The translations under genes were made by a program, and so were the position numbers. This document shows, one piece after another, positions 32,395 to 41,932 of a DNA stretch of 64,000 nucleotides. Below the pieces are notes generated by a model. That model had not been told where the DNA came from. It saw only the letters and a program-made list of their open reading frames with translations, and ran no database searches. Within the stretch, counting starts at the first letter, position 1. Every line of letters begins with the position of its first letter. The stretch comes from Paracoccus pantotrophus (lineage in GTDB: Bacteria; Pseudomonadota; Alphaproteobacteria; Rhodobacterales; Rhodobacteraceae): positions 1,461,821 to 1,525,820 of the forward strand of contig NZ_CP044423.1 in assembly GCF_008824185.1 (NCBI RefSeq), read 5' to 3'.

Positions 32395-34659
32395 TCAACG
32401 CTGATGCCGCGCCCGCCGGCGTTTCTGGGCGCGCTTGATCTCGGCCAGCCGTGCCTGGGTGGCGCGCTTGCGCATCGGCCCCTTGCCGCGCCTGCCGCCC
32501 GAGCCTTGCGGCAGCGGCCGGCCCTCGACTTCCAGCAGTTCCAGCATCAGCCCGCCCGTCAGCGGCACCGCCTCGGTCAGCCGCACGGTCACGCGCTGGC
32601 CGATGCCGATCTCGAGTCCGGTTTCCGAACCCATCAGCACCTGCGCATCCGGGTCGTAATGGAAATATTCCCGGCCGATCTCGCGGATCGGCAAAAGCCC
32701 GTCGGCCCCGGTCTCGTCCAGCCGCACGAAGGCGCCGAATTTCTGCACGCCACTGATGCGGCCGGCGAACTCGGCCCCCACCCGGTCGGCCAGATAGGCG
32801 GCGAGATAGCGGTCGGTGGTGTCGCGCTCGGCCGCCATCGAGCGCCGCTCGGTCTCCGAGATATGCTGCGCGGTTTCCGAGAGCATCTCGATATCCTGCG
32901 CCGACAGCCCATCATCGCCCCACTTATGGCCCATGACCAGCGCCCGGTGCACGATCAGGTCGGAATAGCGCCGGATCGGCGAGGTGAAATGCGCATAGGA
33001 GCGCAGGGCCAGCCCGAAATGGCCGAAATTCTCGGGGTTGTAATAGGCCTGCTGCATCGAGCGCAGCGCCGTCATGTTGATCAGTTCGTCGAATTCCGAG
33101 CCCTCGGCCTGTTCCAGCAGCCGGTTCAGGTGCCGGGTCTGCAAGACCTGGCCCCTGGCCAGGGTGAAGCCCGAGGCTTCGGCCACCTCGCGCAGCGCGT
33201 CGAGCTTTTCCACCGTCGGCTCCTCGTGCACGCGATAGAGCAGCGGCCGGCGCAGCCGTTCCAGCTCCTCGGCGGCGGCGACATTGGCCAGGACCATGAA
33301 TTCCTCGATCAGCCGGTGCGCGTCGTGGCGTTCGCGGAAATTCACCGATTTCACCCGCCCGTCGGGGGTCAGTTCGATGCGGCGCTCGGGCAGGTCCAGT
33401 TCCAGCGGCTGGCGGCGCTGGCGCGCGGCCTTGAGCAACCCGTAGGCGTGCCAGAGCGGGTGGATCACGGCGTCGAGCAGCGGCGCCGTCTGCTCATCCG
33501 GGTTGCCGTCCGCCGCCGCCTGTGCCTGTTCATAGGCCAGGCTCGCGGCCGAGCGGATCATGCCGCGGTGGAAGCTGTGGCCGGTCTTGTTGCCCTGCGC
33601 GTCCAGCCGCATCCTGACCGCGATCACCGGCCGGTCCACGCCCTGATGCAGCGAGCACAGGTCGCTCGACAGGATGTCGGGCAGCATCGGCACCACCCGG
33701 TCGGGGAAATAGGTGGAATTGCCGCGGTTCTTCGCCTCTCGGTCCAGGGCCGAGCCGGGGCGGACGTAATGCGCCACATCGGCGATGGCGACCCAGATCG
33801 TCGCGCCGCCGTCCTCATGCGTCTCGGCGGCGACGGCATCGTCGCGGTCGCGCGCATCCGAGGGATCGATGGTGATGAAGGGCAGGTGGCGCAGATCCTC
33901 GCGGTTCTTCATCGTCGCGGGGCGGGCGGCATCGGCCTCGGCGATCACCTCGTCGGGGAAATCGTCGGGGATGCCGTGCTGGTGGATGGCGATCAGGCTG
34001 ACCGCCCTGGGCGCCGAGGGGTCGCCCAGCCGCTCGACGATCCGCGCCAGCGGCAGGCCGATGCGGCCGCGCGGGCCGACCTGTTCGGCCTCGACCAGTT
34101 CGCCGCTTTTCGCGCCATGCGCGTCGCCGGGGCGCACCTGCCATTCCTTGTCCTGGCCCTTGTCGATGGGCAGGATGCGGCCGCCCGCCTCGGACCCGCC
34201 GGTCGCGGCGCGGAAGATGCCGACCACGCGGTGCTGCACCGTGCCGATGCGGCGGATCAGCCGGGCCTGATAGTCGTGATCCTCGCCCCGGATCTCGATC
34301 AGCCGGGCCAGGATGCGCTCGCCCGGCGCCACGGCGGGATCGGATTTCAGCGCCGCGTAGAGAATCCGCGGTACCGGCCCTTCGCCCTGCCATTCCAAGG
34401 GTTTGGCGAAGATGTCGCCGTCCCGGTCGGGCGGCAGCAATTGCAGCACGGTGACCGGCGGCAGCCGCTCGGCATCGTGATAGTGGCGGCGGCGGCGTTC
34501 CAGCAGGCCCTCGGCCTCCAGCTCCTTCAGAAGCCGCTTCAGCTCGATGCGTTCGGCACCCTTGATGCCGAAGGCTTTCGCGATGTCGCGCTTGGCGGTG
34601 GCGTCCGGATGGGCGGACACCCAGTCGAGAATCTCTTGCCGGGAAGGTAGCTGTGCCAT
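32395..34659 (-). CDS. rnr: exoribonuclease R
   Basis: 754 aa, an RNase II/R family 3'-5' exoribonuclease that degrades structured RNA. Domain order is an N-terminal winged helix (LPSRQEILDWVSAHPDATAK), cold-shock domains, an RNB catalytic domain with the metal-binding motif IDPSDARDRDDAV near residue 265, an S1 domain near 635-720 (GRISGVQKFGAFVRLDETGA) and a basic tail (RRGKGPMRKRATQ, then QKRRRARHQR) typical of RNase R. ATG 34659. It stands alone on the minus strand; the pckA-rnr gap holds a terminator and the dispersed repeat. Confidence 0.94.
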   Translation of the reverse strand: MAQLPSRQEILDWVSAHPDATAKRDIAKAFGIKGAERIELKRLLKELEAEGLLERRRRHYHDAERLPPVTVLQLLPPDRDGDIFAKPLEWQGEGPVPRILYAALKSDPAVAPGERILARLIEIRGEDHDYQARLIRRIGTVQHRVVGIFRAATGGSEAGGRILPIDKGQDKEWQVRPGDAHGAKSGELVEAEQVGPRGRIGLPLARIVERLGDPSAPRAVSLIAIHQHGIPDDFPDEVIAEADAARPATMKNREDLRHLPFITIDPSDARDRDDAVAAETHEDGGATIWVAIADVAHYVRPGSALDREAKNRGNSTYFPDRVVPMLPDILSSDLCSLHQGVDRPVIAVRMRLDAQGNKTGHSFHRGMIRSAASLAYEQAQAAADGNPDEQTAPLLDAVIHPLWHAYGLLKAARQRRQPLELDLPERRIELTPDGRVKSVNFRERHDAHRLIEEFMVLANVAAAEELERLRRPLLYRVHEEPTVEKLDALREVAEASGFTLARGQVLQTRHLNRLLEQAEGSEFDELINMTALRSMQQAYYNPENFGHFGLALRSYAHFTSPIRRYSDLIVHRALVMGHKWGDDGLSAQDIEMLSETAQHISETERRSMAAERDTTDRYLAAYLADRVGAEFAGRISGVQKFGAFVRLDETGADGLLPIREIGREYFHYDPDAQVLMGSETGLEIGIGQRVTVRLTEAVPLTGGLMLELLEVEGRPLPQGSGGRRGKGPMRKRATQARLAEIKRAQKRRRARHQR

Positions 34660-34703
34660 GCCGCCACGCTAGCACGGCGCCAGACGGGGTGGCAGGGGCA
34701 AAA

Positions 34704-34925
34704 TCAGCCGGTAGGCAGGCGGACGAACTCCGCCGCCTCGCGCACGACGGGATCGGCCTCGGCCCCGGCGCGGATCAGCTCCACGAAATCCTGCCGCATC
34801 CGCGGCGACCAGGAATCGTTGATATGCGCGGCCACCGCCTCGGGCGCCGGCCGGTCGGGCTGGCTGCTGAAGAATTGCGCCATCTGCGTGGCCATGCGGA
34901 TCAGTTTGGAATGGTCGTGGGACAT
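34704..34925 (-). CDS. fdsD: formate dehydrogenase delta subunit
   Basis: 73 aa. The family pattern KLIRMATQMAQFFSSQP is near residue 7, AVAAHINDSWSPRMRQDF near 30 and PVVREAAEFVRLP at the end. FdsD is a small subunit of the soluble NAD-dependent molybdenum formate dehydrogenase. It is last in the fds operon, 6 nt after fdhD. Confidence 0.88.
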   Translation of the reverse strand: MSHDHSKLIRMATQMAQFFSSQPDRPAPEAVAAHINDSWSPRMRQDFVELIRAGAEADPVVREAAEFVRLPTG

Positions 34926-34931
34926 GTCGCC

Positions 34932-35750
34932 TCAGCTTCCGGCGATGCGCCGGGGATGGGTGTAAAGATCGAAGCTTGCGTGGCGCGCACGCGCGATCAG
35001 GGTGATGCCGGCGCGCTCGGCCCAGGCTAGCGCCAGGGCCGTCGGCGCGCTGGCGCCGATCAGGATCGGCGCGCCGATGCGGGCGGCCTTTTGCACCAGG
35101 TCGACGGACAGGCGCGAGGACATGACCACGGCGCCCTGCCCCGCCGACCGCCCGGCCTGCGCCAGCGCGCCCGCCAGCTTGTCCAGCGCATTGTGGCGGC
35201 CGACATCTTCGCGGGTCACGGCGCGGGCGCCGTCCCAAAAGGCGGCACCGTGAATGGCCGGGGTCCGATGCCGCAAGACCTGGCCCTGGGTCAGCGCGGC
35301 CATGGCGCGGGCAACGTCCTCGGGCGCCATGGCCCAGTCCGAGGCGACCGGCACGATCCGGGGCAGCGCCGCCTCGATGCTGTCCACGCCGCAAAGCCCG
35401 CAACCGACCGGGCCGATCATGCTGCGCCGCCGTTCGGCCAGCCGGGCGGCAAGGCCGGGGCGCAGCCACAGCCGCGCCTCGCGCGCCGGGAAGCCGCCGG
35501 CGGAAACCTCGGCCTCCTCGAAACCCTCGACATCCTCTGGCGCAGCGATCAGCCCCTCGGTCAGGGCAAAGCCCAGGGCGAAATCGCGCAGGTCATGCGG
35601 CGTCGCCATCAGCACCGCCTGGCTCATGCCGTCGATGACGATGGCCACCGGGCATTCCTGCGGCGCGGGGGGCGGTTCGACCGGGCGCCAGCCGCCCGGC
35701 CCATCCCCATCGCCGTCCCAGCGCAGCACGCCGGCCTTCACGTCGCGCAT
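34932..35750 (-). CDS. fdhD: formate dehydrogenase sulfurtransferase FdhD (FdsC)
   Basis: 272 aa. It delivers sulfur to the bis-MGD cofactor of formate dehydrogenase. The persulfide-carrying Cys-x2-Cys is GCGLCGVDSIE (Cys117, Cys120). DVGRHNALDKLAGAL near residue 178 and VVMSSRLSVDLVQKAARIGA near 205 are family hallmarks. It lies between fdsA (4 nt gap) and fdsD, the fdsGBACD order known from Rhodobacter. Confidence 0.92.
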   Translation of the reverse strand: MRDVKAGVLRWDGDGDGPGGWRPVEPPPAPQECPVAIVIDGMSQAVLMATPHDLRDFALGFALTEGLIAAPEDVEGFEEAEVSAGGFPAREARLWLRPGLAARLAERRRSMIGPVGCGLCGVDSIEAALPRIVPVASDWAMAPEDVARAMAALTQGQVLRHRTPAIHGAAFWDGARAVTREDVGRHNALDKLAGALAQAGRSAGQGAVVMSSRLSVDLVQKAARIGAPILIGASAPTALALAWAERAGITLIARARHASFDLYTHPRRIAGS

Positions 35751-35754
35751 GCCG

Positions 35755-38634
35755 TCACTCGGCAGCGGTGGGCAAGATGCGGCGGGCGAGGTCGGAATGA
35801 TGGCGATACTCCTCTTGCCAATCCGACGGACCGTTCGAGGGGCTGACCTGCACGGCCGTCACCTTGAACTCGGGACAGTTGGTGGCCCAGTCGGAATTGT
35901 CCGTCGTCACCACATTGGCCTGAGTCGTCGGGTGATGGAAGGTGGTATAGACCACGCCCGGCGCCACCCGCTCGGTGATATGCGCCCTCAGCGTCGTCTC
36001 GCCCGAGCGCGAGGCCAGCCGCACCCAGTCGCCCTGGCGCACGCCGCGATTCTCGGCATCCGAGGGATGGATCTCCAGGATGTCCTCGGGGTGCCAGACG
36101 ACGTTCTCGGTCCGCCGGGTCTGGGCGCCGACATTGTATTGCGACAGGATCCGCCCGGTGGTCAGCAACAGCGGGAAGCGCGCCCCGGTGCGTTCCTCGG
36201 TCGCGACATATTCGGTATGGACGAACTTGCCCCGGCCGCGCACGAAGCCGTCGATATGCATGACCGGCGTGCCCAGCGGCGCCTTGTCGTTGCAGGGCCA
36301 TTGCACCGAGCCCTCGCGGTCCAGCAGATCGTAGCTGACGCCGGCGAAGCTGGGCGTGGTCAGCGCGATCTCGGCCATGATCTCGCGCGGGTGGGTATAG
36401 GACCAGGCCGCGCCCATGCGGTTGGCCAGCAGCTGCGTGACCTCCCAATCCTCATAGCCGTTCTTGGGCGTCATGGCGCGGCGGACCATGTTGATGCGCC
36501 GCTCGGCATTGGTGAAGGTGCCGTTCTTTTCCAGGAAGCTGGAGCCGGGCAGGAAGACATGCGCATAGTTCGCGGTCTCGTTCAGGAACAGATCCTGCAC
36601 GATGACGATATCCATTGCCGACAGCGCCGAGGTGACATGGCGCGTGTCGGGGTCGGATTGCACGATGTCCTCGCCCTGACAGTAAAGTCCCTTGAAGCGG
36701 CCGGCCAGCGCCTCGTCGAACATGTTGGGGATGCGCAGGCCCGGCTCGGGCGACAGCTCCACCCCCCAGGCGCGTTCGTAGATCGCCCGCGTCTCGGGAT
36801 CCGAGACATGGCGATAGCCCGGATATTCATGCGGAAAGCTGCCCATGTCGCAGGAGCCCTGCACGTTGTTCTGGCCGCGCAGCGGATTTACGCCGGTGCC
36901 GGGCTTGCCGATATTGCCGGTCAGCATCGCCAGGTTGGCGATCGCCATCACCGTGGTCGAGCCCTGCGAATGCTCGGTCACGCCCAGCCCGTAATAGATG
37001 CTGGCGCGCGGCGCCGCCGCATAGGCGCGGGCGGCCTTGCGGATCATTTCGGCCGGCACCTTGGACAGTTTCTCGACCTCCTCGGGCGCATGGCGCGGGT
37101 CCATCAGGAACTCGGCATAGGCCAGGAACTCGTCCCAGTCGCAGCGTTCGCGGATGAAGGCCTCGTCATAAAGCTTCTCGGCCACGATCACGCGCGCCAT
37201 GGCGGTCAGCACGGCGACATTGGTGCCGGGCCGCAGGGGCAGGTGCAGCCCTTCGCCCATATGCGGGGACTTGAGCAGGTCGATCTGGCGCGGGTCGAGG
37301 ACGATCAGCCCGGCCCCCTCGCGCAGCCGCTTGCGCAACCGCGAGGCAAAGACCGGATGGCCGTCGGTCGGGTTGGCGCCGATGATCAGCGCCAGATCGG
37401 TATCGTCAACCGAATCGAAGTCATGCGTGCCCGCCGAGGTGCCGAAGGTGGTCTTCAGCCCGTAGCCGGTCGGCGAATGGCAGACGCGGGCACAGGTGTC
37501 GGTGTTGTTGTTGTGAAAGACGGCGCGGGCCAGCTTCTGCACCAGGTAGGTTTCCTCGTTGGTGCAGCGCGACGAGGTGATGACGCCGATGGAATCGCGC
37601 CCGAAATCCGCCTGTGCCCGGCGCAGGCGGGTGGCGGCGAAGTCCAGCGCCTCGTCCCAGCTGACCACGCGCCAGGGATCGGTGATCCGCTCGCGCACCA
37701 TCGGCTGGGTCTGGCGCTCGCGATGCGTGGCATAGCCCCAGGCGAAGCGGCCCTTGACGCAGCTGTGGCCGTGGTTGGCCTTGCCGTCCTTGCTGGGCAC
37801 CATGCGCACCACCTCCTCGCCGCGCATATGCGCGTCGAAAGAGCAGCCGACGCCGCAATAGGCGCAGGTCGTCTTGACGATATGCTCGGGCGTGCCGATC
37901 TGGATGACGCTGTTCTCGATCAGCGTCGCGGTCGGGCAGACCTGCACGCAGGCGCCGCAGCTGACGCAGTCCGAGGACAGGAAATCGTCCGACGCCATCC
38001 CGGCCGAGACGCGGCTGTCGAAGCCCCGCCCTTCGATGGTCAGCGCGAAGGTGCCCTGTACCTCCTCGCAGGCGCGCACGCAGCGCGAGCAGACAATGCA
38101 TTTCGCCGGGTCGAAGGTGAAATAGGGGTTCGACTGGTCCTTGGGTCGGTATTCCGGGTTCGGCCCCTCGGCGTCGCGGCGGGCGAAATGGTTCGCGCCC
38201 GGCTCATAGCGCACCTCGCGCAGCCCGACGGCCCCGGCCATGTCCTGCAATTCGCAGTCGCCATTGGCGGCGCAGGTCAGGCAATCGAGCGGGTGATCCG
38301 AGATGTAAAGCTCCATTACCCCCTTGCGGACCTGGGCGACCTCGTCGGTCTGGGTATGGACCACCATGCCCTCGGCCACCGGGGTCGTGCAGGAAGCCGG
38401 CAGGCCGCGCATCCCCTCGATCTGCACCACGCAAAGCCGGCAGGAGCCGAAGGCCTCCAGATGATCGGTGGCGCAGAGCTTGGGCACCGAGATCCCGGCC
38501 ACGGCCGCGGCCCGCATCACCGATGTCCCGGCCGGGACGCTGACCGGGATGCCGTCCACCAGCAGGTTCACGGTGACGTCGGACTTGACCGCGGGCGTGC
38601 CCATGTCGCGATCGGGAATGATAAAATCCTTCAT
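35755..38634 (-). CDS. fdsA: NAD-dependent formate dehydrogenase alpha (catalytic) subunit
   Basis: 959 aa. It oxidises formate to CO2 on a molybdenum bis-MGD centre. Order: a 2Fe-2S ferredoxin domain (CSCRLC-type cysteines near residues 54-83), the Cys-rich NuoG-like region (CLTCAANGDCELQ near 120), two 4Fe-4S clusters (CIVCSRCVRACEEVQG near 180 and CVSCGACVQVCPTATL near 222), the proximal 4Fe-4S (CAYCGVGCSFDAH near 254) and the Mo-ligand Cys in DTCARVCHSPTGYG near 390. The true start is ATG 38634, overlapping fdsB by 4 nt. The open frame continues 126 codons upstream antisense-like and is not used. Confidence 0.94.
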   Translation of the reverse strand: MKDFIIPDRDMGTPAVKSDVTVNLLVDGIPVSVPAGTSVMRAAAVAGISVPKLCATDHLEAFGSCRLCVVQIEGMRGLPASCTTPVAEGMVVHTQTDEVAQVRKGVMELYISDHPLDCLTCAANGDCELQDMAGAVGLREVRYEPGANHFARRDAEGPNPEYRPKDQSNPYFTFDPAKCIVCSRCVRACEEVQGTFALTIEGRGFDSRVSAGMASDDFLSSDCVSCGACVQVCPTATLIENSVIQIGTPEHIVKTTCAYCGVGCSFDAHMRGEEVVRMVPSKDGKANHGHSCVKGRFAWGYATHRERQTQPMVRERITDPWRVVSWDEALDFAATRLRRAQADFGRDSIGVITSSRCTNEETYLVQKLARAVFHNNNTDTCARVCHSPTGYGLKTTFGTSAGTHDFDSVDDTDLALIIGANPTDGHPVFASRLRKRLREGAGLIVLDPRQIDLLKSPHMGEGLHLPLRPGTNVAVLTAMARVIVAEKLYDEAFIRERCDWDEFLAYAEFLMDPRHAPEEVEKLSKVPAEMIRKAARAYAAAPRASIYYGLGVTEHSQGSTTVMAIANLAMLTGNIGKPGTGVNPLRGQNNVQGSCDMGSFPHEYPGYRHVSDPETRAIYERAWGVELSPEPGLRIPNMFDEALAGRFKGLYCQGEDIVQSDPDTRHVTSALSAMDIVIVQDLFLNETANYAHVFLPGSSFLEKNGTFTNAERRINMVRRAMTPKNGYEDWEVTQLLANRMGAAWSYTHPREIMAEIALTTPSFAGVSYDLLDREGSVQWPCNDKAPLGTPVMHIDGFVRGRGKFVHTEYVATEERTGARFPLLLTTGRILSQYNVGAQTRRTENVVWHPEDILEIHPSDAENRGVRQGDWVRLASRSGETTLRAHITERVAPGVVYTTFHHPTTQANVVTTDNSDWATNCPEFKVTAVQVSPSNGPSDWQEEYRHHSDLARRILPTAAE

Positions 38635-40157
38635 TCGGCGGCCTCCTTGCGGGGCTCGCGGCGCCCGCTGAAATCCTCGGGGAAATGGGTCAGCGCCGAC
38701 ATGACCGGGAAGGGCGCAAAGCCCCCCAGCGCGCAAAGCGAGCCCCATTTCATCGTGTTGCACAGATCGGTCAGGATCGGGATCCCTGTCTCGTCGCCCT
38801 GGGCGATGCGGTCGATGGTCTCGACCCCCCGGATCGAGCCGATGCGGCAGGGCGTGCATTTGCCGCAGCTTTCCACGGCGCAGAACTCCATGGCGAAGCG
38901 CGCCAGCTTCAGCATGTCGGCACTGTCGTCGAAGACGGTGATGCCGGCATGGCCCAAGAGGCCCTCTTTCGTCGCCAGTTCCTCGTAGCCGAAGGGCACG
39001 TCGAAATCCCAATGCGGGATATAGGAACCAAGCGGCCCGCCCACCTGCGCCGCCTTGACCGGCCGGCCCGAGGCGGTACCGCCGCCGATCTCCTCGATGA
39101 TCTGGCGCAGGCTCATGCCGAAGGCGGCCTCGAACAGCCCGCCATATTTCACGTTGCCGGCGATCTGGATCGGGATCGTGCCCTTGGACCGCCCGATGCC
39201 CAGCTTGGCGTATTCCGCCCCGCCATGGGTCAGGATCCAGGGCACCGAGGCCAGCGAGATCACGTTGTTGACCACCGTCGGCCGGCCCAGGAAGCCCTCC
39301 AGCGCCGGGATCGGCGGCTTGGCGCGGACCACGCCGCGCTTGCCCTCCAGGCTGTTGAGCAGGCTGGTTTCCTCGCCGCAGACATAGGCGCCGGCGCCGA
39401 CCCGCACCTCCATGTCATAGGCATGGTCTGATCCCAGCACCGACTGGCCCAGGATGCCGGCCTGCCGGGCCTTGCCGATGGCGGCCTCCATCAGCCGGAT
39501 GGCGTCGGGATATTCGCTGCGGATATAGACATAGCCCTGCACCGCGCCCGTGGCGATGCCGGCGATGGCCATGCCCTCGATCAGCACCAGCGGATCGCCC
39601 TCCATCAGCATGCGGTCGGCAAAGCTGCCCGAATCGCCCTCGTCGGCATTGCAGACGATGTATTTCCGCGCCGCCTTGGCGCCGGCCACGGTCTTCCACT
39701 TGATCCCGGTCGGGAAACCGGCGCCGCCGCGGCCGCGCAAGCCCGATTCGGTGACCTCCTCGACGATCCGCTCCGGCCCGATGCCGATGGCGCGGCGCAA
39801 GCCGGCCAGCCCACCATGCGCCTCGTATTCCGCGACCGACAGCGGGTCGATCACGCCGACGCGGGCGAATGTCAGCCGGGTCTGCGCCTTCATCCAGGGC
39901 AATTCCTCGACCGGCCCCAGCGCCAGCGGATGCTCGCCGCCGGTGCGGATCGCCTCGGCGACCGAGGCCGCGTCCTCGGGCGCCACCGGCCCATAGCCGT
40001 GGCGCACGCCGTCGCGCTCGACCTCGACCAGCGGCTCCAGCCAGATCATGCCGCGGGTGCCGTTGCGGGTGACTGTGAACTCGCGCCCCAGCGCCTCGGC
40101 CACCGCGTCGGCGCCCAGGGCGCGGGCGGCGGCATCCAGGGGAACCCAGACCCTCAT
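38631..40157 (-). CDS. fdsB: formate dehydrogenase beta subunit (FMN, NAD-binding)
   Basis: 508 aa, related to NuoF with an N-terminal thioredoxin-like 2Fe-2S-type domain that here lacks obvious cysteines. GRGGAGFPTGIKWKTV near residue 152 binds NADH, and YIVCNADEGDSGSFADR near 175 with GAGAYVCGEETSLLNSLEG near 263 form the FMN site. The 4Fe-4S motif SCGKCTPCRIG is near 438. The start is ATG 40157, overlapping fdsG (ATGA); a frame extending to 40250 is not supported. Confidence 0.94.
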   Translation of the reverse strand: MRVWVPLDAAARALGADAVAEALGREFTVTRNGTRGMIWLEPLVEVERDGVRHGYGPVAPEDAASVAEAIRTGGEHPLALGPVEELPWMKAQTRLTFARVGVIDPLSVAEYEAHGGLAGLRRAIGIGPERIVEEVTESGLRGRGGAGFPTGIKWKTVAGAKAARKYIVCNADEGDSGSFADRMLMEGDPLVLIEGMAIAGIATGAVQGYVYIRSEYPDAIRLMEAAIGKARQAGILGQSVLGSDHAYDMEVRVGAGAYVCGEETSLLNSLEGKRGVVRAKPPIPALEGFLGRPTVVNNVISLASVPWILTHGGAEYAKLGIGRSKGTIPIQIAGNVKYGGLFEAAFGMSLRQIIEEIGGGTASGRPVKAAQVGGPLGSYIPHWDFDVPFGYEELATKEGLLGHAGITVFDDSADMLKLARFAMEFCAVESCGKCTPCRIGSIRGVETIDRIAQGDETGIPILTDLCNTMKWGSLCALGGFAPFPVMSALTHFPEDFSGRREPRKEAAE

Positions 40158-40633
40158 GCGCCCGCCTCCGCCAGCAGTTTCTGCACCTTGGCCAGATTCG
40201 CCCGGCCCAGCAGCCTGTCGCCCATCTGCGCCGAGGGCGCGCAGGCGCAAAGCCCCAGGCAGAACACCGGCTCCAGCGTCAGCCGCCCGTCCGGCGTGGT
40301 CTCGTGCCAGTCGATTCCCAGCGCGGCGCGCACCTCATCGGCCAGGGCCTCGGCCCCCATCGACTGGCAGGCCTCGGCCCGGCACAGCCGCAGCACATGC
40401 CGGCCATGCGGATGGTCGCGGAAGTCGTGATAGAAGCTGACGACGCCATGAACCTCGGCGCGGGTCATGCCCAGGGCCTCGGCCAGCACCGGCTGCGCCG
40501 CTTCGGGGATATGGCCCCATTCCTCCTGGATGTCGTGCAGGATGGGCAGAAGCGGCCCCTCGCGGCCCTTGTGGGCGGCGATGATGTCGTCAAGGCGCAA
40601 AAGGAAATCAGCGTCGGTCGCTGGCAAGGTCAT
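40154..40633 (-). CDS. fdsG: formate dehydrogenase gamma subunit (2Fe-2S)
   Basis: 159 aa, NuoE-like. The four 2Fe-2S cysteines are in LCRAEACQSMGA near residues 84-89 and CLGLCACAPSAQ near 125-131. The N-terminal part has LPILHDIQEEWGHIP and VHGVVSFYHDFRD, as in NuoE. First gene of fdsGBA-fdhD-fdsD. 75 nt separate it from the upstream LysR gene on the same strand, with a dyad in the gap. Confidence 0.93.
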   Translation of the reverse strand: MTLPATDADFLLRLDDIIAAHKGREGPLLPILHDIQEEWGHIPEAAQPVLAEALGMTRAEVHGVVSFYHDFRDHPHGRHVLRLCRAEACQSMGAEALADEVRAALGIDWHETTPDGRLTLEPVFCLGLCACAPSAQMGDRLLGRANLAKVQKLLAEAGA

Positions 40634-40686
40634 GGCTGGGTGATCCGGGCTTTGCTGTTTTGTCCAGACTAGAGACCGGTGATAGA

Positions 40687-40707
40687 CGATACAATCGTGA
40701 TATATCG
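40687..40707. promoter_or_regulatory. inverted repeat between lysR and fdsG
   Basis: CGATA-N11-TATCG, a spacing typical of LysR-family sites, lies 54 nt upstream of fdsG and just after the regulator's stop. A second AT-rich ATTGATTGAAACTATCAAT dyad overlaps the lysR 3' end (40711-40729). Confidence 0.5.
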
Positions 40708-40708
40708 T

Positions 40709-41581
40709 TTATTGATTGAAACTATCAATCGAAGAAACGATGCGGATCAGCGCCTCGACCAGCGGCGGATGCGGCTCGCGCCGGGCGACGACCAGCCCGA
40801 CCATATGCCCGTCGCCGGTCAGGTCGCGCGCCCGCACCCCCTCGGGCAGAGGCAGGCCGCGCGCCAGCGCCCGCGGCAGGATGGCAGCCCATTCGCCGGT
40901 CGCCACATGCGACAGGATCGCCAGCATCGAGGTCGATTCGACCCGCGGCAGCGCATCCGCCCCGGCCTCGACCAGGTGGCGGGTGACGATGCGGCGGTTC
41001 TGCATGTCCGGCGTCAGCAGGCATAGCGGCCGGGTGGCGGTCTCGGCCCAATCCGCGGGCCCGGCCAAGGCGCCGCGGTCGATCAGGCAATAGGTCTCGC
41101 GATACAGCGGCAGGCTCTGCACCCGGCCCAGCGGCTCGCTGTCCAGATAGGTCACGCCGGCATCCAGCTCCAGCGCCTCGATCTGGTCGCGGATCTCGTC
41201 CGAGCTGCGCGACAGGATCGAGACCCCGGCATTGGGATGGCGGCGCAGGAAGGGCCCGGTCAGCTCGGCGATGCGCGGCATGGCGGTGGGGATCACGCCG
41301 ATGCGCAGCCGCCCCGACACGCCCTTGCGGCTGGCCTGCATCTCGGCCTGCATGGCGCGGGCATCGGCGACGATGCGCCGCGCCCAGCCCAGCACGCGCT
41401 CGCCCTCGGGCGTCAGCCCCTGAAAACGCGAGCCGCGCCGCACCAGCTGCACGCCCAGCTGCTCCTCCAGCGCCCGGATGGCGGATGACAGCGTCGGCTG
41501 GGTGATGCCCAGCGATTCGGCGGCGCGGCCGAAATGCTTCTCGCGCGCCAGGGCCATGAACATGGAAAGCTTGTCGATCAC
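40709..41581 (-). CDS. LysR-family regulator of the fds operon
   Basis: 290 aa. The N-terminal HTH (LSMFMALAREKHFGRAAESL, then ITQPTLSSAIRALEEQLG) is at residues 5-45 and an effector-binding domain follows (GVIPTAMPRIAELTGPFL near 95). LysR genes linked to fdsGBACD (FdsR) respond to formate in other bacteria; this one is co-directional and immediately upstream. No other target is visible. Confidence 0.85.
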   Translation of the reverse strand: MIDKLSMFMALAREKHFGRAAESLGITQPTLSSAIRALEEQLGVQLVRRGSRFQGLTPEGERVLGWARRIVADARAMQAEMQASRKGVSGRLRIGVIPTAMPRIAELTGPFLRRHPNAGVSILSRSSDEIRDQIEALELDAGVTYLDSEPLGRVQSLPLYRETYCLIDRGALAGPADWAETATRPLCLLTPDMQNRRIVTRHLVEAGADALPRVESTSMLAILSHVATGEWAAILPRALARGLPLPEGVRARDLTGDGHMVGLVVARREPHPPLVEALIRIVSSIDSFNQ

Positions 41582-41609
41582 CGGACCCGCCCTCCCCGCC
41601 CGGCCGGCC

Positions 41610-41631
41610 TTCTCCGTTTTCCAAATACCCC
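41610..41631. repeat. dispersed repeat, single arm
   Basis: TTCTCCGTTTTCCAAATACC and following bases match the core of the inverted-pair family (copies at 32333, 48344, 52667). No opposite arm was seen here. It lies between purS and the LysR gene. Confidence 0.65.
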
Positions 41632-41681
41632 ACGGGGGTCCGGGGGCGCGAAGCCCCCGGCCCGGCGGATCATCCGGCGGA

Positions 41682-41921
41682 TCAGACGATCTCGACCGCG
41701 TATTTCTCGATCACGGTATTGGCCAGCAGGCCCTCGCACATGCGCGCCACCTCGGCCTTCGCCGCCTCGGCATCGGATGCCGCCAGGTCCAGCTCGATCA
41801 CCTTGCCCTGGCGCACGCCCGAGACGCCGGCAAAGCCCAGCCCGCCGAGCGCGTGCCGGATCGCCTCGCCCTGGGGGTCCAGAACGCCATCCTTCAGCAT
41901 GATGGTGACACGGGCTTTCAT
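41682..41921 (-). CDS. purS: phosphoribosylformylglycinamidine synthase subunit PurS
   Basis: 79 aa, normal length. It is the small bridging subunit of the PurL/PurQ/PurS amidotransferase. Family pattern: KARVTIMLKDGVLDPQGEAI, then VSGVRQGKVIELDL near residue 34 and ANTVIEKYAVEIV at the end. It lies 11 nt after purC on the same strand, as in many alphaproteobacteria; purQ and purL are outside the window. Confidence 0.92.
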   Translation of the reverse strand: MKARVTIMLKDGVLDPQGEAIRHALGGLGFAGVSGVRQGKVIELDLAASDAEAAKAEVARMCEGLLANTVIEKYAVEIV

Positions 41922-41932
41922 CTGCGGGCCTC

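Noticed and set aside
35254..38988. Plus-strand open frame of over 1,200 codons
   Set aside because: It is antisense to fdsA, has no family motif, and consists of the repeats expected when GC-rich codons are read on the other strand.
35755..39012. fdsA extended to a start at 39012
   Set aside because: The extra 126 codons lie in fdsB in another frame and do not match the family; the start at 38634 does.
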